Under the pieces are notes generated by a model. That model was not told the DNA's origin and did no database searches. It saw only the letters and a program-made list of their open reading frames with translations. From Macrobrachium rosenbergii (taxonomy: Eukaryota; Arthropoda; Malacostraca; Decapoda; Palaemonidae): a stretch of DNA of 64,000 nucleotides. Of this stretch, positions 23,066 to 33,585 are shown one piece after another. Both the position numbers and the translations under genes were made by a program. Numbering within the stretch: the first letter of the stretch is position 1; every line of letters begins with the position of its first letter. The stretch spans positions 50,477,727 through 50,541,726 of the forward strand of contig NC_089781.1 of NCBI RefSeq assembly GCF_040412425.1. The letters are read 5' to 3'.

Positions 23066-23399
23066 TGTAAGGGCGTCAAATCGCCTCTCCTTCCTTGTGT
23101 TTCTCTCTTCATGCGTACATTAATCACGTCATATATGTTACTTGTTGATATTTCAGATTCTTTATGTATCTCATTGTATGCATCATTGTATGGCCTGTCC
23201 GCCGATATATATACCTGCCTTTTACATGTTCTGTAATGCATTATATATGTCTTTTTATGCCTGTTAACAAACACAACCTTCATTGGACGCAGCAGGGGGC
23301 CTCAGGATGCCTGCTACCTTTCCGTTCGCTTTCTGTATTATAAACACCTGTCGAGAATAATAAAGGATTAGTCTTTCACTTCTGACATTGAACCTCACA
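23066..23399 (+). repeat. 5' LTR of copy B
   Basis: Begins TGTAAGGGCG and ends CTCACA. It contains the AATAAAGGATTAG polyadenylation-like signal near 23360. Nearly the same as the 3' LTR at 27408-27744, with scattered substitutions, so insertion is not recent. Confidence 0.95.
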
Positions 23400-23667
23400 C
23401 TGGTGACCCCAGAAAAGGGACAGGTAGCGCGGTTTTGGCCCAACCATTAACGGACTAAATACGACTGCAGCCTACCATCAGAGAGCCTTTAGCGAACTAA
23501 CTATGGCATAAAGTTTAGGCCTCTGATAGCCCCCTCCCTGGCGGAAACTGTGCCATTAATGGATTAAATATGGAGTACCAAAAAAGGGAACATTTTGGCA
23601 CTTCGTAGCACCATTAACGGACTCAATATGGTGCATTTTCCCGTGTTTTGGTTTGTGAGTAGTAAAG
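23400..23667 (+). other. Leader of copy B with repeated motif
   Basis: Untranslated leader. After the primer-binding site it carries four imperfect copies of a motif like CCATTAACGGACTAAATACG (at about 23444, 23487, 23553 and 23611). The same set lies in the leader of copy A. Confidence 0.75.
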
Positions 23668-24473
23668 ATGTCGGAAGCTGAACCTCAGTGCGAACCCGCG
23701 AGCATCATCTGTATGCCTCTCTCACCAACAAAGCCAGACACGGTCAAACTTCCCCTGTTTTTGTGGCAAAACACGGCATCATGGTTCTTGCATGCAGACA
23801 CGCACTTTTGCGTGGCGCACATCTCAGACGATGCTATCAAATCCAATATCACCATGACGGCACTCCCAGAAGAGGAGTTCAACAGAATCTCCCCCTGGTT
23901 CGACACGCAACTGGACAAGGTCACATACATGGCCTTGAAAGATAAACTGATGCAATCTTACTCCATGCCCATGACCAAGAGAGTGCAGTGCCACTCGACT
24001 TGTTATCCCAGCCCCTCGGAGAAGCATCACCCAGGGAAGCCTGGGGTGAACTACAGGGGTTGGTAACACTGCCAGGCCACGACAAAAACGGGAGGAGAAG
24101 GACGATAGATTTAACAAAAGCAATCTTCCTTCGGCGCCTCCTGCAGGAAATTAGGCGCCAGATAAGGGATACAGACACCCTCAACATGGACGCCTTAGTC
24201 GACGACGCCCAGAAAATATACAAGGCCACCAAGGCCTCGAAAAACGCCGCTGCCCTTGCAGCTGCCGCCCTGGGAGCCTGCAGCATGATGGAGGAGAACG
24301 ACGACGACGACGGAGAAATCTACGCTGTTTACAGAAAGAAGACACCACTCAGGGAATACAGGACATGGTCAAACCCGGCGTGGTGCTTCTTCCACAGAAA
24401 GTTCGGAACCAATGCCAGATACTGCAGGCCTCCCTGTTCCTTCACAAAAGACGACAAAAGCTGTCACAAGTAA
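23668..24473 (+). pseudogene. Ty3 copy B gag
   Basis: Starts at ATG 23668 (MSEAEPQCEPASII), 268 bases after the LTR. The first frame is open to about 23985; a frameshift then moves the reading to the frame 23988-24473. The C-terminus has the same C-x2-H...C-x3-C arrangement as copy A (FFHRKFGTNARYCRPPC). An acidic stretch (EENDDDDGE) precedes it. The gene closes with a stop after SCHK. The protease follows in another frame. Confidence 0.88.
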
Positions 24474-24499
24474 CAGCTGTGGCCACGAAATCCAATTCC

Positions 24500-24850
24500 C
24501 CCTGACCAGCGGGTTTCTTCATTGAAATTTCCGAACGGCGCCTGCTGGTAGATACAGGGGCAATGCAGTCGGTCTTCCTGCCATCCAGGGAAGGTTAAGA
24601 AAAAATACCTGACTTGACACCCGCCCTCATAGCAGCAAACAGAACTCCCATCCTCACGTATGGCACGACGACTCGGACTATCTCAATTCTGGGATGCAGA
24701 TACCATTGGCCTTTCATCATCACAGATGTAAAGTTCCCCCTGCTGGGCGCAGATTTCCTAGGACACCATGGACTTCTAGTCAACGTCGCAAGACAACGCC
24801 TCCTCGACACAGGAACCTGCCACTCCCATCAGCTCTCCACCGGACTTGGA
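24500..24850 (+). pseudogene. Ty3 copy B aspartic protease
   Basis: Contains RRLLVDTGAMQSVFLPS (active-site DTG) near 24550. After a frame change near 24600 comes the strand-pair motif PLLGADFLGHHGLLVNV near 24745, the usual C-terminal retropepsin signature. A polar linker leads to RT. Confidence 0.8.
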
Positions 24851-25029
24851 ATGCCCACCATCGGCTCCACGTCCCTCCTACAGGAGTTCCCGGACGTATT
24901 AAAACCAGAGCTATGCCAGTCACCTGGGGCTGCAGCAAAGCACGGCATTTTCCATCACATCACCACGACGGACCCACCAACCCATGCCAAGTTTCGATGA
25001 CTGTAACCACGGAAGTTACAAGACACCAA

Positions 25030-25609
25030 ACGGACCTTCAGAGATAGAATGGATGGGTGTCTGTAAAAAAGCATCAAGCCTGTGGGCTTCTCCCCCCCAC
25101 ATGGTAACGAAATCCGATGGTTCATGGAGTGGCAGGACTATCGGCGTTTGAATTTACTAACAACACCAGACCACTACCCACTCCCTAACATGCAAGACCT
25201 GACAGGTGCCCTCCACGGAGTGAAGATTTTCTCCAAGATGGACCTGCTGAAGTCATACTTCCAAGTCCCTGTGCATCCCAACGATGTCCCAAAGAGGGCC
25301 ATTATCACGCCCTTCGGGAGCTACACATTTTCCTATTCCACTTTCGGTCTCAGGAACGCAGGTGCAACATTCCAGCACCTGATGGACACCATCTTGGGGG
25401 ATCTGCCTTTCTGCATCTGCTACGTCGACGACATTCTCATCTTCTCCAGGTATCCAGAGGAACACCTTTGCAACGTCCGCACCATCCTGAAATGTCTGCA
25501 GGACAACGGACTTGCTGTCAGGTTTGACAAGTGCATTTTCAAGAAAGAAAAAGTAGACTTCTTTTGCCTACAAGATTTCCCCAGCAGGAGTGCGCCCCAC
25601 AGCCTCTAA
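25030..25609 (+). pseudogene. Ty3 copy B reverse transcriptase
   Basis: Open for about 175 codons from 25082. Palm motifs: YRRLNLLTTPDHYPLPN, KIFSKMDLLKSYFQVP, then TPFGSYTFSYSTFGLRNAGATFQ, then ICYVDDILIFS with both catalytic aspartates, then KCIFKKEKVDF. The N-terminal fingers block before 25082 is in another frame. The frame breaks again at about 25565, before the thumb segment KVKAIENF (25590-25900). Confidence 0.9.
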
Positions 25610-26329
25610 AGTAAAAGCTATAGAGAACTTCCTGAAACCACAAACCATCAAGGCCCTTCAGGAATTTCTTGGGATAATAAACTACTACCAATATTTCATC
25701 CCAGATGTCATTAGCACTATGTACCCCCTGACGTCAATCCTGAAAGGCAAACCAAAAACACTGACGTGGGAGGCTCCACAGCAGCAGGCATTCATTACAA
25801 CAAAGAGAGCCCTCTACAGTGCCACTACCTTAACTCACCACAACCCCACCGCTGCCCTCAGGTTAACAACGGACGCCAGCAACATAATCACAGCGCAGTA
25901 CTCGAGCAGCTAGTGAACGGCACCCCCAGACCTTGGCCTTCTTCAGCCACAAGTTTTCAGCAGCAGAGACCTGCTGCAGCACCTTTCAACAGAGAGCTGC
26001 TGGCTATCTACCAGGCTGTGAGACACTTCAAGTACCTGCTGGAGGGGACCGAATTCATAATCCTAACAGATCACAAACCCTTGGTGCATGGATTTGCAAA
26101 GCCGGGAGATGTGTTTTCTGCAAGGCAACAGCGGCACCTGACCGCTGTCTCCGAATTCGGGTGCACCATCAACTACGTCCCTGGCAGGAAAAACCCGGTG
26201 GCTGATGCCCTGTCAAGGGTAGAAATCAATTCCCTTCACCTCGGCATCGACTACGAAGACCTAGCAAGAGAACAAGCAGTGGACCCAGAGACGGCAGACT
26301 ACAGGACGGCAGCGACGGCTCTTAAATAG
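25590..26329 (+). pseudogene. Ty3 copy B RT connection and RNase H
   Basis: 25590-25913 holds the connection region (LQEFLGIINYYQYFIPDV) and the first RNase H strand with LTTDASN. A frame change leads to the frame containing LLAIYQAVRHFKYLLEGTEF, TDHKPLVHGF and VPGRKNPVADALSR, ending near 26329. These are the standard RNase H blocks of Ty3. One stop and two frame changes are visible. Confidence 0.88.
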
Positions 26330-27361
26330 GAAGACGTGCCCTTAGCAAGCTCAAACACAACTCTCCTCTGCGACACCAGCACATGCCGCCCACCCCCCCT
26401 AGTGCCTGTTTCAAGGGGAAAGCAGGTGTTTGACAAAGTCCACGGCCTCTCCCATCCAGCAGGGTGCACAACGGTGCACCTCATGACTAACAAGTTCGTC
26501 TGGCATGGCATCAACTAGGACGTTTGCTAGTGGACAAAGAGCTGCATCCTGTGCCAGGCGAGCAAAAAGTCCCGGCACACAGAGTCTGGGGTCGGCGACT
26601 TCCCCCAGCCTTGTTGGCGTTTTGGCGACATCCACATCGACGTCATCCGGTCCCTTCCGCAATCGGGAGCCAGATACCTCCTGATGACCATAGACCACTC
26701 CACCCACTGGCCTGAGGCAACCCCCATGGAGGGGGCATCAATAGCATCATGCACAGAGGCCCTCCTCTCCAGTTGGATCAGCCATTTCGGAGTGCCAGAC
26801 AGCATCACTATGGACAGCATCACTATGGGGAGACACTGGCTGTCCCTGGAGAATTCTTCCCGCTGTCGGCCGACTGCGCTGACAACCCCCCTCCCGAGGT
26901 TGAGGGAACTCGCACAGAAGTTCACGCCCTGCCATAAGGCCTTCACCGACAGAACCATCACCTACAGCCCACCCACCTTACACTCCTGCACCTACATCTT
27001 CGTTAGGGTGGATGCCCGTCGGCCGCCCTTAATCAGGCCCTACAGGGGGCCCCACCGAGTCATCATGCGGGCTACCAAGGCATACCTCCTTTACATCCAT
27101 GGGCAAGAAGACTGGATCACCATCAATAGGCTGAAGCCGGCATTCCTGTTGGACAGCGAAGTATGCGAGGAAGCAGGTGCCCCAGAGTTCCCCCTCAGTA
27201 CCTCCCTGCTCCCCCGCCAAAGCAGGGTCCGGGGCGGCCCAGGAAACACATTGAGCCAACCCCAGATGTTGGTTCCACCCCACGCCCACAGTTCTCCAGG
27301 AGCAGGGGCCCTCTCCGACTGCCTCAGTGTCTGCGTGATTAATGTTATTTTCATCCAATAA
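26330..27361 (+). pseudogene. Ty3 copy B integrase
   Basis: Zinc-binding segment with HGLSHPAGC at 26440-26470 and the downstream CILCQASKK (26545-26580). The catalytic core begins DIHIDVI near 26630 and runs through TIDHSTHWPEA. Around 26800-26830 a 15-bp direct duplication (GACAGCATCACTATG twice) lies just where the second catalytic Asp should be, and the usual SDRG-type motif is absent. The C-terminus (FVRVDARRPPLIRPYRGPHRV...WITINRLKPAF) is the typical beta-barrel end of Ty3 integrases. The gene ends at 27361. Confidence 0.85.
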
Positions 27362-27407
27362 TTGCTTCTCTAATCATTGTCTTTTGGGGGGGGGGAGTAT
27401 TAAATTT

Positions 27408-27744
27408 TGTAAGGGCATCAAATCACCTCTCCTTTCTTGTGTTCCTCTCTTCATACGTACATTAATCACATCATATATGTTACTTGTTGATATTTCAGAT
27501 TCTTTATGTACCTCATTGTATGCATCATTGTACGGCCTGTCCACCGATATATATACCTGCCTTTTACATGTTCTGTAATGCATTATATGTCTTTTTATGC
27601 CTGTTAACAAACACAACCTTCATATGGACGCAGCGGGGGTCCTCAGGTCGCCCGCTACCTTTCCGTCCGCTTTTTGTCTTATAAACACCTGTCGAGAATA
27701 ATAAAGAATCAATCTTTCACTTCTGACATTTCTTGAACCTCACA
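27408..27744 (+). repeat. 3' LTR of copy B
   Basis: Starts TGTAAGGGCATCAAATC, ends CTCACA, followed by CCAG. Preceded by a run of ten G and GAGTATTAAATT. Pairs with 23066-23399. Confidence 0.95.
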
Positions 27745-27748
27745 CCAG

Positions 27749-28495
27749 TAATAAAGAAAGTCTCCCTTAGTATTGCACCATTTGGTTCTAATGTTATTGA
27801 TGGCGAATATGATTTGGTTTCTTGTAAAGTTCAAATGGGAAATAGGGTAATAAGGACAAAACTGATAGTGCATGACAATGTGAACATGCCCATCTACAAC
27901 TTGGGCCTAGCTAACATAAGACATCATTTGCAAAAAAAAAGGGTACAAAATGGCAGACAAGGAAGTTTGTAATGATGTGTTAAAAAATGTGAACATACTG
28001 ATTGGTGCTGACTATTTCAATCGCTTCTTCCTTAGTATGGACAAGTGTGATGGAGTCGGTCTTTTCGTGACTCATCAAGGGGTATTCCCTTATGGGAAGG
28101 TACCCCAGAGGGCACTTAAAGGAGTTGACACAACTGCCGTGAAAGCCTTGCGTGTCTGCCGAACAGTAGAACCGAGCCATGATGTCGATGAATGGTGACG
28201 ACTTGATACGATTGGTATCAGTCCCAAAGAGCAATTTTCCATCTCTGAGAACGTAGCCATTAAGAAAGTAAAGGACAGTGTAGTACGAACTGATCAGGGT
28301 TATCAAGGAAGTCTCCCCTTTCATGATGAACAACATCTGAGTGTCAATTATCGTAATGCCATTGCGCAACTAAATACTTTAGAAATGAGATTTGATCGAG
28401 ATCCTATCTACTGAACTGCTTACGAGCAAGTCCTTCAGACTTATCTCGAAGTGGGGTTCATAGAGGAAGTCCCCAACTCGAGAATAGAAGGCTAT
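27749..28495 (+). pseudogene. BEL/Pao protease C-terminal part and linker
   Basis: Continuation of the protease split by copy B: joined across the duplicated CCAG the frame is kept. The segment KKVSLSIAPFGSNVIDGEYDL and the later NILIGADYFNRFF are typical of BEL/Pao peptidases. From 28200 the linker towards RT can be followed in other frames and ends EVPNSRIEGY, just before the TRIM solo LTR at 28496. Confidence 0.82.
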
Positions 28496-28949
28496 TGTCA
28501 GGGACCGCATGGCGATCCTACGGGCGCACGTGCATGTGAGTCAGCCATCAGACAAAACAAGACAATGAAGCATCCCGCTCTCTCTCTCCCTCCCGTGCGA
28601 CAGCGGCGATCGTTTGAAGGAATGCAACTTACCATACAATATTCCTGTCTATTTCTCTCTAACCATTGCTGTCTCGAATCTCATATGTGGAATTTCCTGG
28701 CCTTTCCATTGATATATGTTTTATCATTGTACGTTTATTATGTCTCTCACAATCGCCATCTGCTTGTCTGTTGACAAGCACAGATGTCCAAAACATAATC
28801 TCTGTTTTGCCTTGTCTGTGTGTAGAAACTACATTGCGGCTCGCACCAGCCAATAACAACTTGGAAGATTCTGTACATTCATTCAGTAAGGAACCACCAA
28901 TAAACTAGACAACACCCAGCCAGTATGTCACTCAATATCTTTCCTTACA
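28496..28949 (+). repeat. TRIM solo LTR inside the BEL/Pao RT
   Basis: Same LTR family as 7710-11347, here in opposite orientation to T1 and T2, like the copy at 11623. It begins TGTCAGGGACC and ends CCTTACA. It is shorter (454 bp) than the others because of internal deletions. The bases on either side, CTAT and CTAC, form an imperfect 4-bp target duplication. The BEL/Pao frame stops before it and resumes after it. Confidence 0.82.
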
Positions 28950-29414
28950 CTACTACATGCCTCATTTTGGTGTTAAGAAAGAGAGCTCTACTACCCTCCC
29001 TTAGGATCGTGTTTAATGCCTCCTCTAAGTTGAAGGGAGGAATCTCCTTGAATGATTGCTTGTATCCAGGTCCCAGTTTAGTCGAGTTGTTATACGACCT
29101 TTGTTAAAGTTTAGAGTAAATCCTTACATACTAACCACTGACATATCTAAAGTCTTCCATCGAGTCCTCCTTGATCTACAGGTACAAGGCACCGTCACAA
29201 GCGCCTACCTTTGCTTTCAGGGTCGTGGTATTTGGAATCACAACCAGTCTTTTCCTCCTTCAACAAGTCCTTCGGACTCATTTTAGGGTAGCCGTGAGTG
29301 CAGAGTTAATAAAATCGTTTTATGTTGACAATTATATTGCCTCCTATGCTACTGAGGGAGAAATGTGGGATAATTATTTAACTGATAAACAGCTTTTAGA
29401 TGAAGCTAACATGC
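28950..29414 (+). pseudogene. BEL/Pao reverse transcriptase, part 1
   Basis: BEL-type RT in several frames: RIVFNASSKLKGGISLNDCLYPGP (29000-29070), LTTDISKVFHRVLLD with the first catalytic Asp (29130-29175), then IKSFYVDNYIAS with the BEL variant of the catalytic box (about 29308-29343). It is cut at 29414 by a solo LTR and continues at 29794. Confidence 0.85.
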
Positions 29415-29793
29415 TGTAAAGTCCCCGCTGAGCGGGTTTTCTATGGTGACAACCCGTTTTCTTTGCCTCCACGATTCGGCACACCTGGATTGGTGGGTCA
29501 TGTAGATCCAATCATTTAAACTGTGTATATAATTATTTACCTGTCTCCAATTAGTATATCATGTATTCCTCTTTCTCAGGTATCAGATTGTATTTCTGTC
29601 CATTTGTATAACTCAAAGTGTATTCATTCACTGTATTTATTGTTAATTGTTATCGACCTCAGGTCACCCTTGTTCTCATTGTATTCCATGGCGTGACGTC
29701 AGTCTGCCGCAGCAGTGCCGCTATATAAACCGCCTGGGTCACCAATAAAGTAGCAGTAACTTTATCCTGCTCGTTTCTTTTGCACCTCTTAAA
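29415..29793 (+). repeat. Solo LTR in BEL/Pao RT, with ATGC target duplication
   Basis: 379-bp LTR beginning TGTAAAGTCCCC, with a TATA-like CTATATAAACCGCCTGG, an AATAAAGTAGCAG polyadenylation signal and a tail CTGCTCGTTTCTTTTGCACC. Flanked by ATGC on both sides (29411-29414, 29794-29797). The BEL frame is kept across the insertion. Related LTRs lie at 34161-34580 (plus) and 59012-59448 (minus). Confidence 0.85.
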
Positions 29794-30003
29794 ATGCCAT
29801 TGAGAGGGTGGGCGAGTAATAGCCTAGCCTTTGATCAACGAATAGGAGTTAAAGAGCCCACTGAGATTTCTGTCAGGAATGTTATGGGATAGGAGCAGTG
29901 ATCAGATGTGCTTGAAACCCTTCAAAGGGGTGGGAGAATTGCCTAGTGACTGGGTTCCACAAACACAGGGTCCTTTCCTTGTTAGTATCGAATTTTGATC
30001 CGT
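29794..30003 (+). pseudogene. BEL/Pao reverse transcriptase, part 2
   Basis: Directly after the solo LTR the frame continues PLRGWASNSLAFDQ and reads to a stop near 29890. A second frame gives KPFKGVGELPSDW and a tail ending in FDPL-like residues at 30003, matching the DPLG block that closes the BEL RT. A SINE begins at 30004. The next about 250 residues of the BEL polyprotein are not found and are probably deleted. Confidence 0.7.
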
Positions 30004-30082
30004 TAGAAAAAAAAAGTATACCTTAGTTTAACCAGATCACTGAGCTGATTAACAGCTCTCTAGGGCTGGTCGAGGATTAGAT
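30004..30082 (+). repeat. SINE-like repeat, truncated copy
   Basis: Starts AAAAAAAAAGTATACCTTAG after the BEL RT and matches the first 65-70 bp of the repeats at 33586 and 52184 (TTTAACCAGATCACTGAGCTG ...). It ends at GATTTAC, where the hAT-like element begins. Confidence 0.75.
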
Positions 30083-31066
30083 TTACAAATCTGTGGGAGA
30101 AATGGCCTCACGTGGGAGGTGTTGTGGGAGGTCAAAATTTGTCTTAAATCTGTGGGAATTTTCATGGGAATTTATCACTTTTATGGGAGGACCAGCAGGA
30201 TAAAAAAAATTTATATTAATCTGTGGGATATTTTTATGGGAATATCTCATTTTCATGGAATTTTTTGTGGAATTCCTAAAATTGCTGCTTTTTTGTTTAT
30301 ATACGGAAATAAGAATATATTAAATCATTATCAAATTATATATAGGCTAGATATAAAAAAATTCTTTTTCACCAAGCATTGGGAAAAGTATTTTGACAAG
30401 TCAAGTTCTGACTTTGGAGTTTTGCCTAACGCCATAGAAACCAAGAGTAATGATACGAGAGTGAGACAAGTCTAATATAGTCTTGTATGGAACAGGAATG
30501 AATGTTATCGAGTATTGACGATAGGCCAAGCAATTCTAATTGCGACAGCTTGCTGCCTGTCTCTTCCAGTATCAGAGGTGTCTGAGACATCGTTGTTGTC
30601 TCACTGTTTTTATATTTGTTACTTGTGATTGTCGTAATAAAGAATATAGTGATGAGTGACAAAAGACATACAGTAGGGTCAGAAGTATAGACCGATTTGA
30701 TGAGGAAACAGACAAAAGGTTCAAAGGTAGGCTAATACGTTATTTCATAATGATAGGAATTATTTTTAGTACCTTAATTCGTGAAAAAGTTAACTTAGGG
30801 TTTATGGTATTTAAACGATTTACAGGGTAAATTATCAAATAAAGTTACCTAGAAACAGACATAAAATGAATTAGATTGTACCTAGTACACAGCTAGGCTA
30901 TTTTACTAAGATGTAAAAGCAATGGAACGAATTCAGCCTATAATGGCCTGCTCCTACTTTAGGTTCAGATGCGAAAGCAGCTTTGGAATTTGGATTAATT
31001 TACCAATGTGTAGTGTGTTCTGTTAGTGGAAGATTGCTGATTTACGCCTAATTATTTTGATAAATC

Positions 31067-31068
<2 letters not shown>
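30083..31068 (+). other. Left subterminal part of the hAT-like element
   Basis: No clear gene. 30087-30260 holds repeated GTGGGA-type motifs. An open frame of 118 codons (30119-30475) runs through them and is probably chance. 30480-31068 is AT-rich. A (TA)n tract follows at 31069. Confidence 0.45.
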
Positions 31069-31150
<82 letters not shown>

Positions 31151-31173
31151 GTCAATATATATATATATATATA
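31069..31173. repeat. (TA)n microsatellite, two blocks
   Basis: 31069-31147 and 31155-31173, split by GGGGTCA. Lies immediately upstream of the transposase coding region. Confidence 0.95.
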
Positions 31174-31189
31174 ACCATTAGCTCTTTGG

Positions 31190-33133
31190 TTCATTTTAGG
31201 TTGGCTGCAGTCTGTGCCTGGAGACACAACTAAAGCACGATGTAGGATTTGTGGATATACTTTTCAAGCCCACATGAAATCAATTCTTGGACATTCGTTA
31301 GGAAAGAAACATGTGACAAACATGAAAGCAGCTGGAGCTGGGAGTGAGAGCAGAGGCCAGCCATCAGTAGCTGATGCCTTGCGTCCTGTACAAAAGGATC
31401 CTGTAAAAGTAGCTGAGCTTCGTTTGGCAGTTTTCATTGCAGAGCATGCATCCATATTGTCTGTTGATCACTTAGGGGAACTTCTACCCAAATTAGATCA
31501 GAAGTCGGTTGTCCTCAAGGAGATAAAATTGCATCGTACAAAATGTACTCGTTTGCTGAAACATGTGATTGCCCCATCACTTGCTGGGATGCTAAGGGCT
31601 GATATTGGTGAACATTTTTTTAGCTTAATTGTGGATGAAAGCACCAATGAAGCTAATGTATCATGTTTAGCTATGACAATACGCTATTTTAGTTCTAGTA
31701 AGGGATCCTTGGTAGATACATTTTATAGGTTGGTACCAATTGAGAATGCAAAAGCTGAAACTCTCTACAAGTCTGTTAAGAGATGCTTATCTGAAGATGG
31801 CTTAGATGTAAAGAAAATGATAGGTTTAGGTACTGATGGTGCTAGTTCAATGGTTGGTCGAACCCATTCCTTTCTAAACTATTAAGAGATGAAAATCCAG
31901 AATTAACTTTGTTTAAGTGTGTTTGTCATTCTCTCCATCTTGCTGCCAGTAAGTCATCCGAATGTCTTCCCAGGATTTTGGATTTTATGGTTCGAGAAAC
32001 TCATTCTTGGTTTTCTAATAGCCCCAAGAGAATGAAAGAGTATCGAGATATCTATAAAGTGTTAGAGAATAGTGTGCCAAAGAAAGTGCCAGGGATGGCT
32101 GCTACACGTTGGCTGGTAAGGTTAGAAGCAGTAAATGTAATTATTGAGCAATGGGATGCACTTAAACTGCATTTTGAATTGTCTGCTTCCAATGAACATT
32201 GTCACACAACTAGTTCTTTATTTGATGCTTACAAAGATGATCAAAATAAACTATATTTTCTTTTTGTTAGAAAGACCTTGAAGGAAATAGTTAGAGTTAA
32301 TAAGATTTTCCAGTCACAAAATGCAGATGTCACCAAGATCACACAAGATCTTATTTCTATGTATCGCAACCTTATGCATATTGCAGTTAATCCAACGTAT
32401 TTGTCAAAATGTTCTGATGAAAATCTTCCCAGTTTAAAGTTCTTGGACCATGTTTTACCTTGTGAAGCTATGAACTTTGGGTATGAGTTCCAAATTTTTG
32501 CCTCTGATTGTTTTTTGAATGATCATCAAATAAAGTATGTTAAGGAGAGATGCAGATCTTTTGTAATTGAACTCATAAACCAAGTTCAAATGCGTTTACC
32601 TGAAAATGTAAGTATTCTTCTAATGTTAAAGAATTTTCATCCATCAATTGCTACATCCCATGATAAAGAATCTATTGCCCCTGTTGCAGCTAAGTATGGG
32701 TCAACATTTAATGACTTAGATGAATTACAATATGAATGGAATGCAATTGGCATTCAGCAATGGCCTGAGAGTTGCTTGTGTAATGTTATTTCATTTTGGG
32801 AGAAGTCAGTGAGAGGAAAACTCGGCAGGAGAAGCAGTGTTTCCTAATGTATCAAGCCTTGCGCCTAGCATTATTAAGTTTGCCATTTTCAAATGCCTCT
32901 GTAGAGAGAGTTTTCTCTCAAATGAATATTCTTCATTCTAAGTTACGCAACCGCTTTCATGTCAGGTCTGTGGAGGTATTACTCCAACAAGGAGTGGCCT
33001 GGTACAACATTATGGCTCATGTAAGAATTTTGATCCTCCTCACGACATGATTAGAAACTTTTTTGCTAAAGGCTCGATAGATGAGGAGGAAGATGATGAT
33101 GATGATGCTCTAGCTATTGAATTGTTCTTGTAG
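31190..33133 (+). pseudogene. hAT-type transposase with BED-like zinc finger
   Basis: About 645 codons with three frame changes. The N-terminus has a BED-like zinc finger (CRICGYTFQAHMKSILGHSLGKKH: two Cys, then two His). The DDE core includes HFFSLIVDESTN (about 31615), then IGLGTDGASSMVG (about 31830) and FKCVCHSLHLAASKS. The C-terminus has the hAT dimerisation block LPFSNASVERVFSQMN and LRNRFHVRSVEVLL. It closes with an acidic tail (DEEEDDDDD) and stops at 33131-33133. Single-base changes near 31877, 32815 and 33015 break an otherwise well-kept gene. A 3' splice site-like TTCATTTTAGG lies at 31190-31200, so the first coding exon may be upstream. A domesticated host gene is possible but the frameshifts argue against it. 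Confidence 0.82.
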
Positions 33134-33585
33134 TTGGTATATGATATGGAAATAAGGGATAAGAATTTATCAGCCTTTTTTTTATTCTTATTGTAGGCCT
33201 ATCTTAATCTGGCAATTTTTTATGCTAAGTAGAGTTTATATTATTCAATATAAACACTGATTCAATATTTTTCACTTTTGAGTATGTAGAATTGTAATCA
33301 ATTTACTTGAAACTATTTTTTGGTTTATCCCCTTGAATTCATGTCCCCTTATTCATTTTATAAGAGTTTGTGATTTTAAAGCAAAAATTTTCAGTATTTT
33401 CTTTTATTATTTTGATATTTTGATTGTGCGTTTAATGCCAACAAGAAATAAATGATTAGTAATTTCCGTGGGAATTTTCATGGAATTTCTTTTCTTGTCG
33501 TGGGATTTGTGACCACATCAAAAAAAATGGGATACATGGGTGGTCTTGGCTCAACTTGGGAACCAAAACACACCACCACAGGTAC
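33134..33585 (+). other. 3' flank of the transposase
   Basis: AT-rich, with AATAAATG at 33446-33453 as a possible polyadenylation signal and GTGGGA/CATGGGA motifs at 33468-33535. No gene. Confidence 0.5.

Larger units (their letters stand above)
23066..27744 (+). mobile_element. Full-length Ty3/gypsy retrotransposon copy B
   Basis: Complete element of 4,679 bp with two LTRs (334 and 337 bp), primer-binding site TGGTGACCCC (23401-23410), leader, gag, protease, RT, RNase H, integrase and a G-rich polypurine tract (27386-27396). It is flanked by the 4-bp target duplication CCAG. It is inserted in the protease region of the BEL/Pao element. All genes are interrupted by a few frameshifts and stops, so it is inactive, but it is the best-preserved element of the window. 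Confidence 0.95.
30083..33585 (+). mobile_element. hAT-like DNA transposon with transposase gene
   Basis: Stretch between two SINE copies that contains a hAT-type transposase gene. Both ends hold clusters of GTGGGA and CATGGGA motifs: 30087-30260 on the left and 33468-33535 on the right, including the shared GTGGGAATTTTCATGG. The ends might be ACAAATC (left) and GGATTTGT (right), which form a weak 7-bp inverted repeat, but an 8-bp target duplication is not visible, so the limits are uncertain. Confidence 0.6.

Noticed and set aside
29415..29793. 3' LTR of the BEL/Pao element
   Set aside because: The BEL RT frame continues directly behind it after the ATGC duplication, and its relatives lie beside Ty3 elements.
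30119..30475. 118-codon open frame as a gene
   Set aside because: Its first half is the GTGGGA/CATGGGA motif cluster translated (repeated Gly-Ile/Phe); no domain is seen.
31190..33133. Domesticated host gene of the zinc-finger BED type
   Set aside because: Three frameshifts in one copy and transposon-like subterminal motifs on both sides favour a dead transposon; a transcript would be needed to think otherwise.
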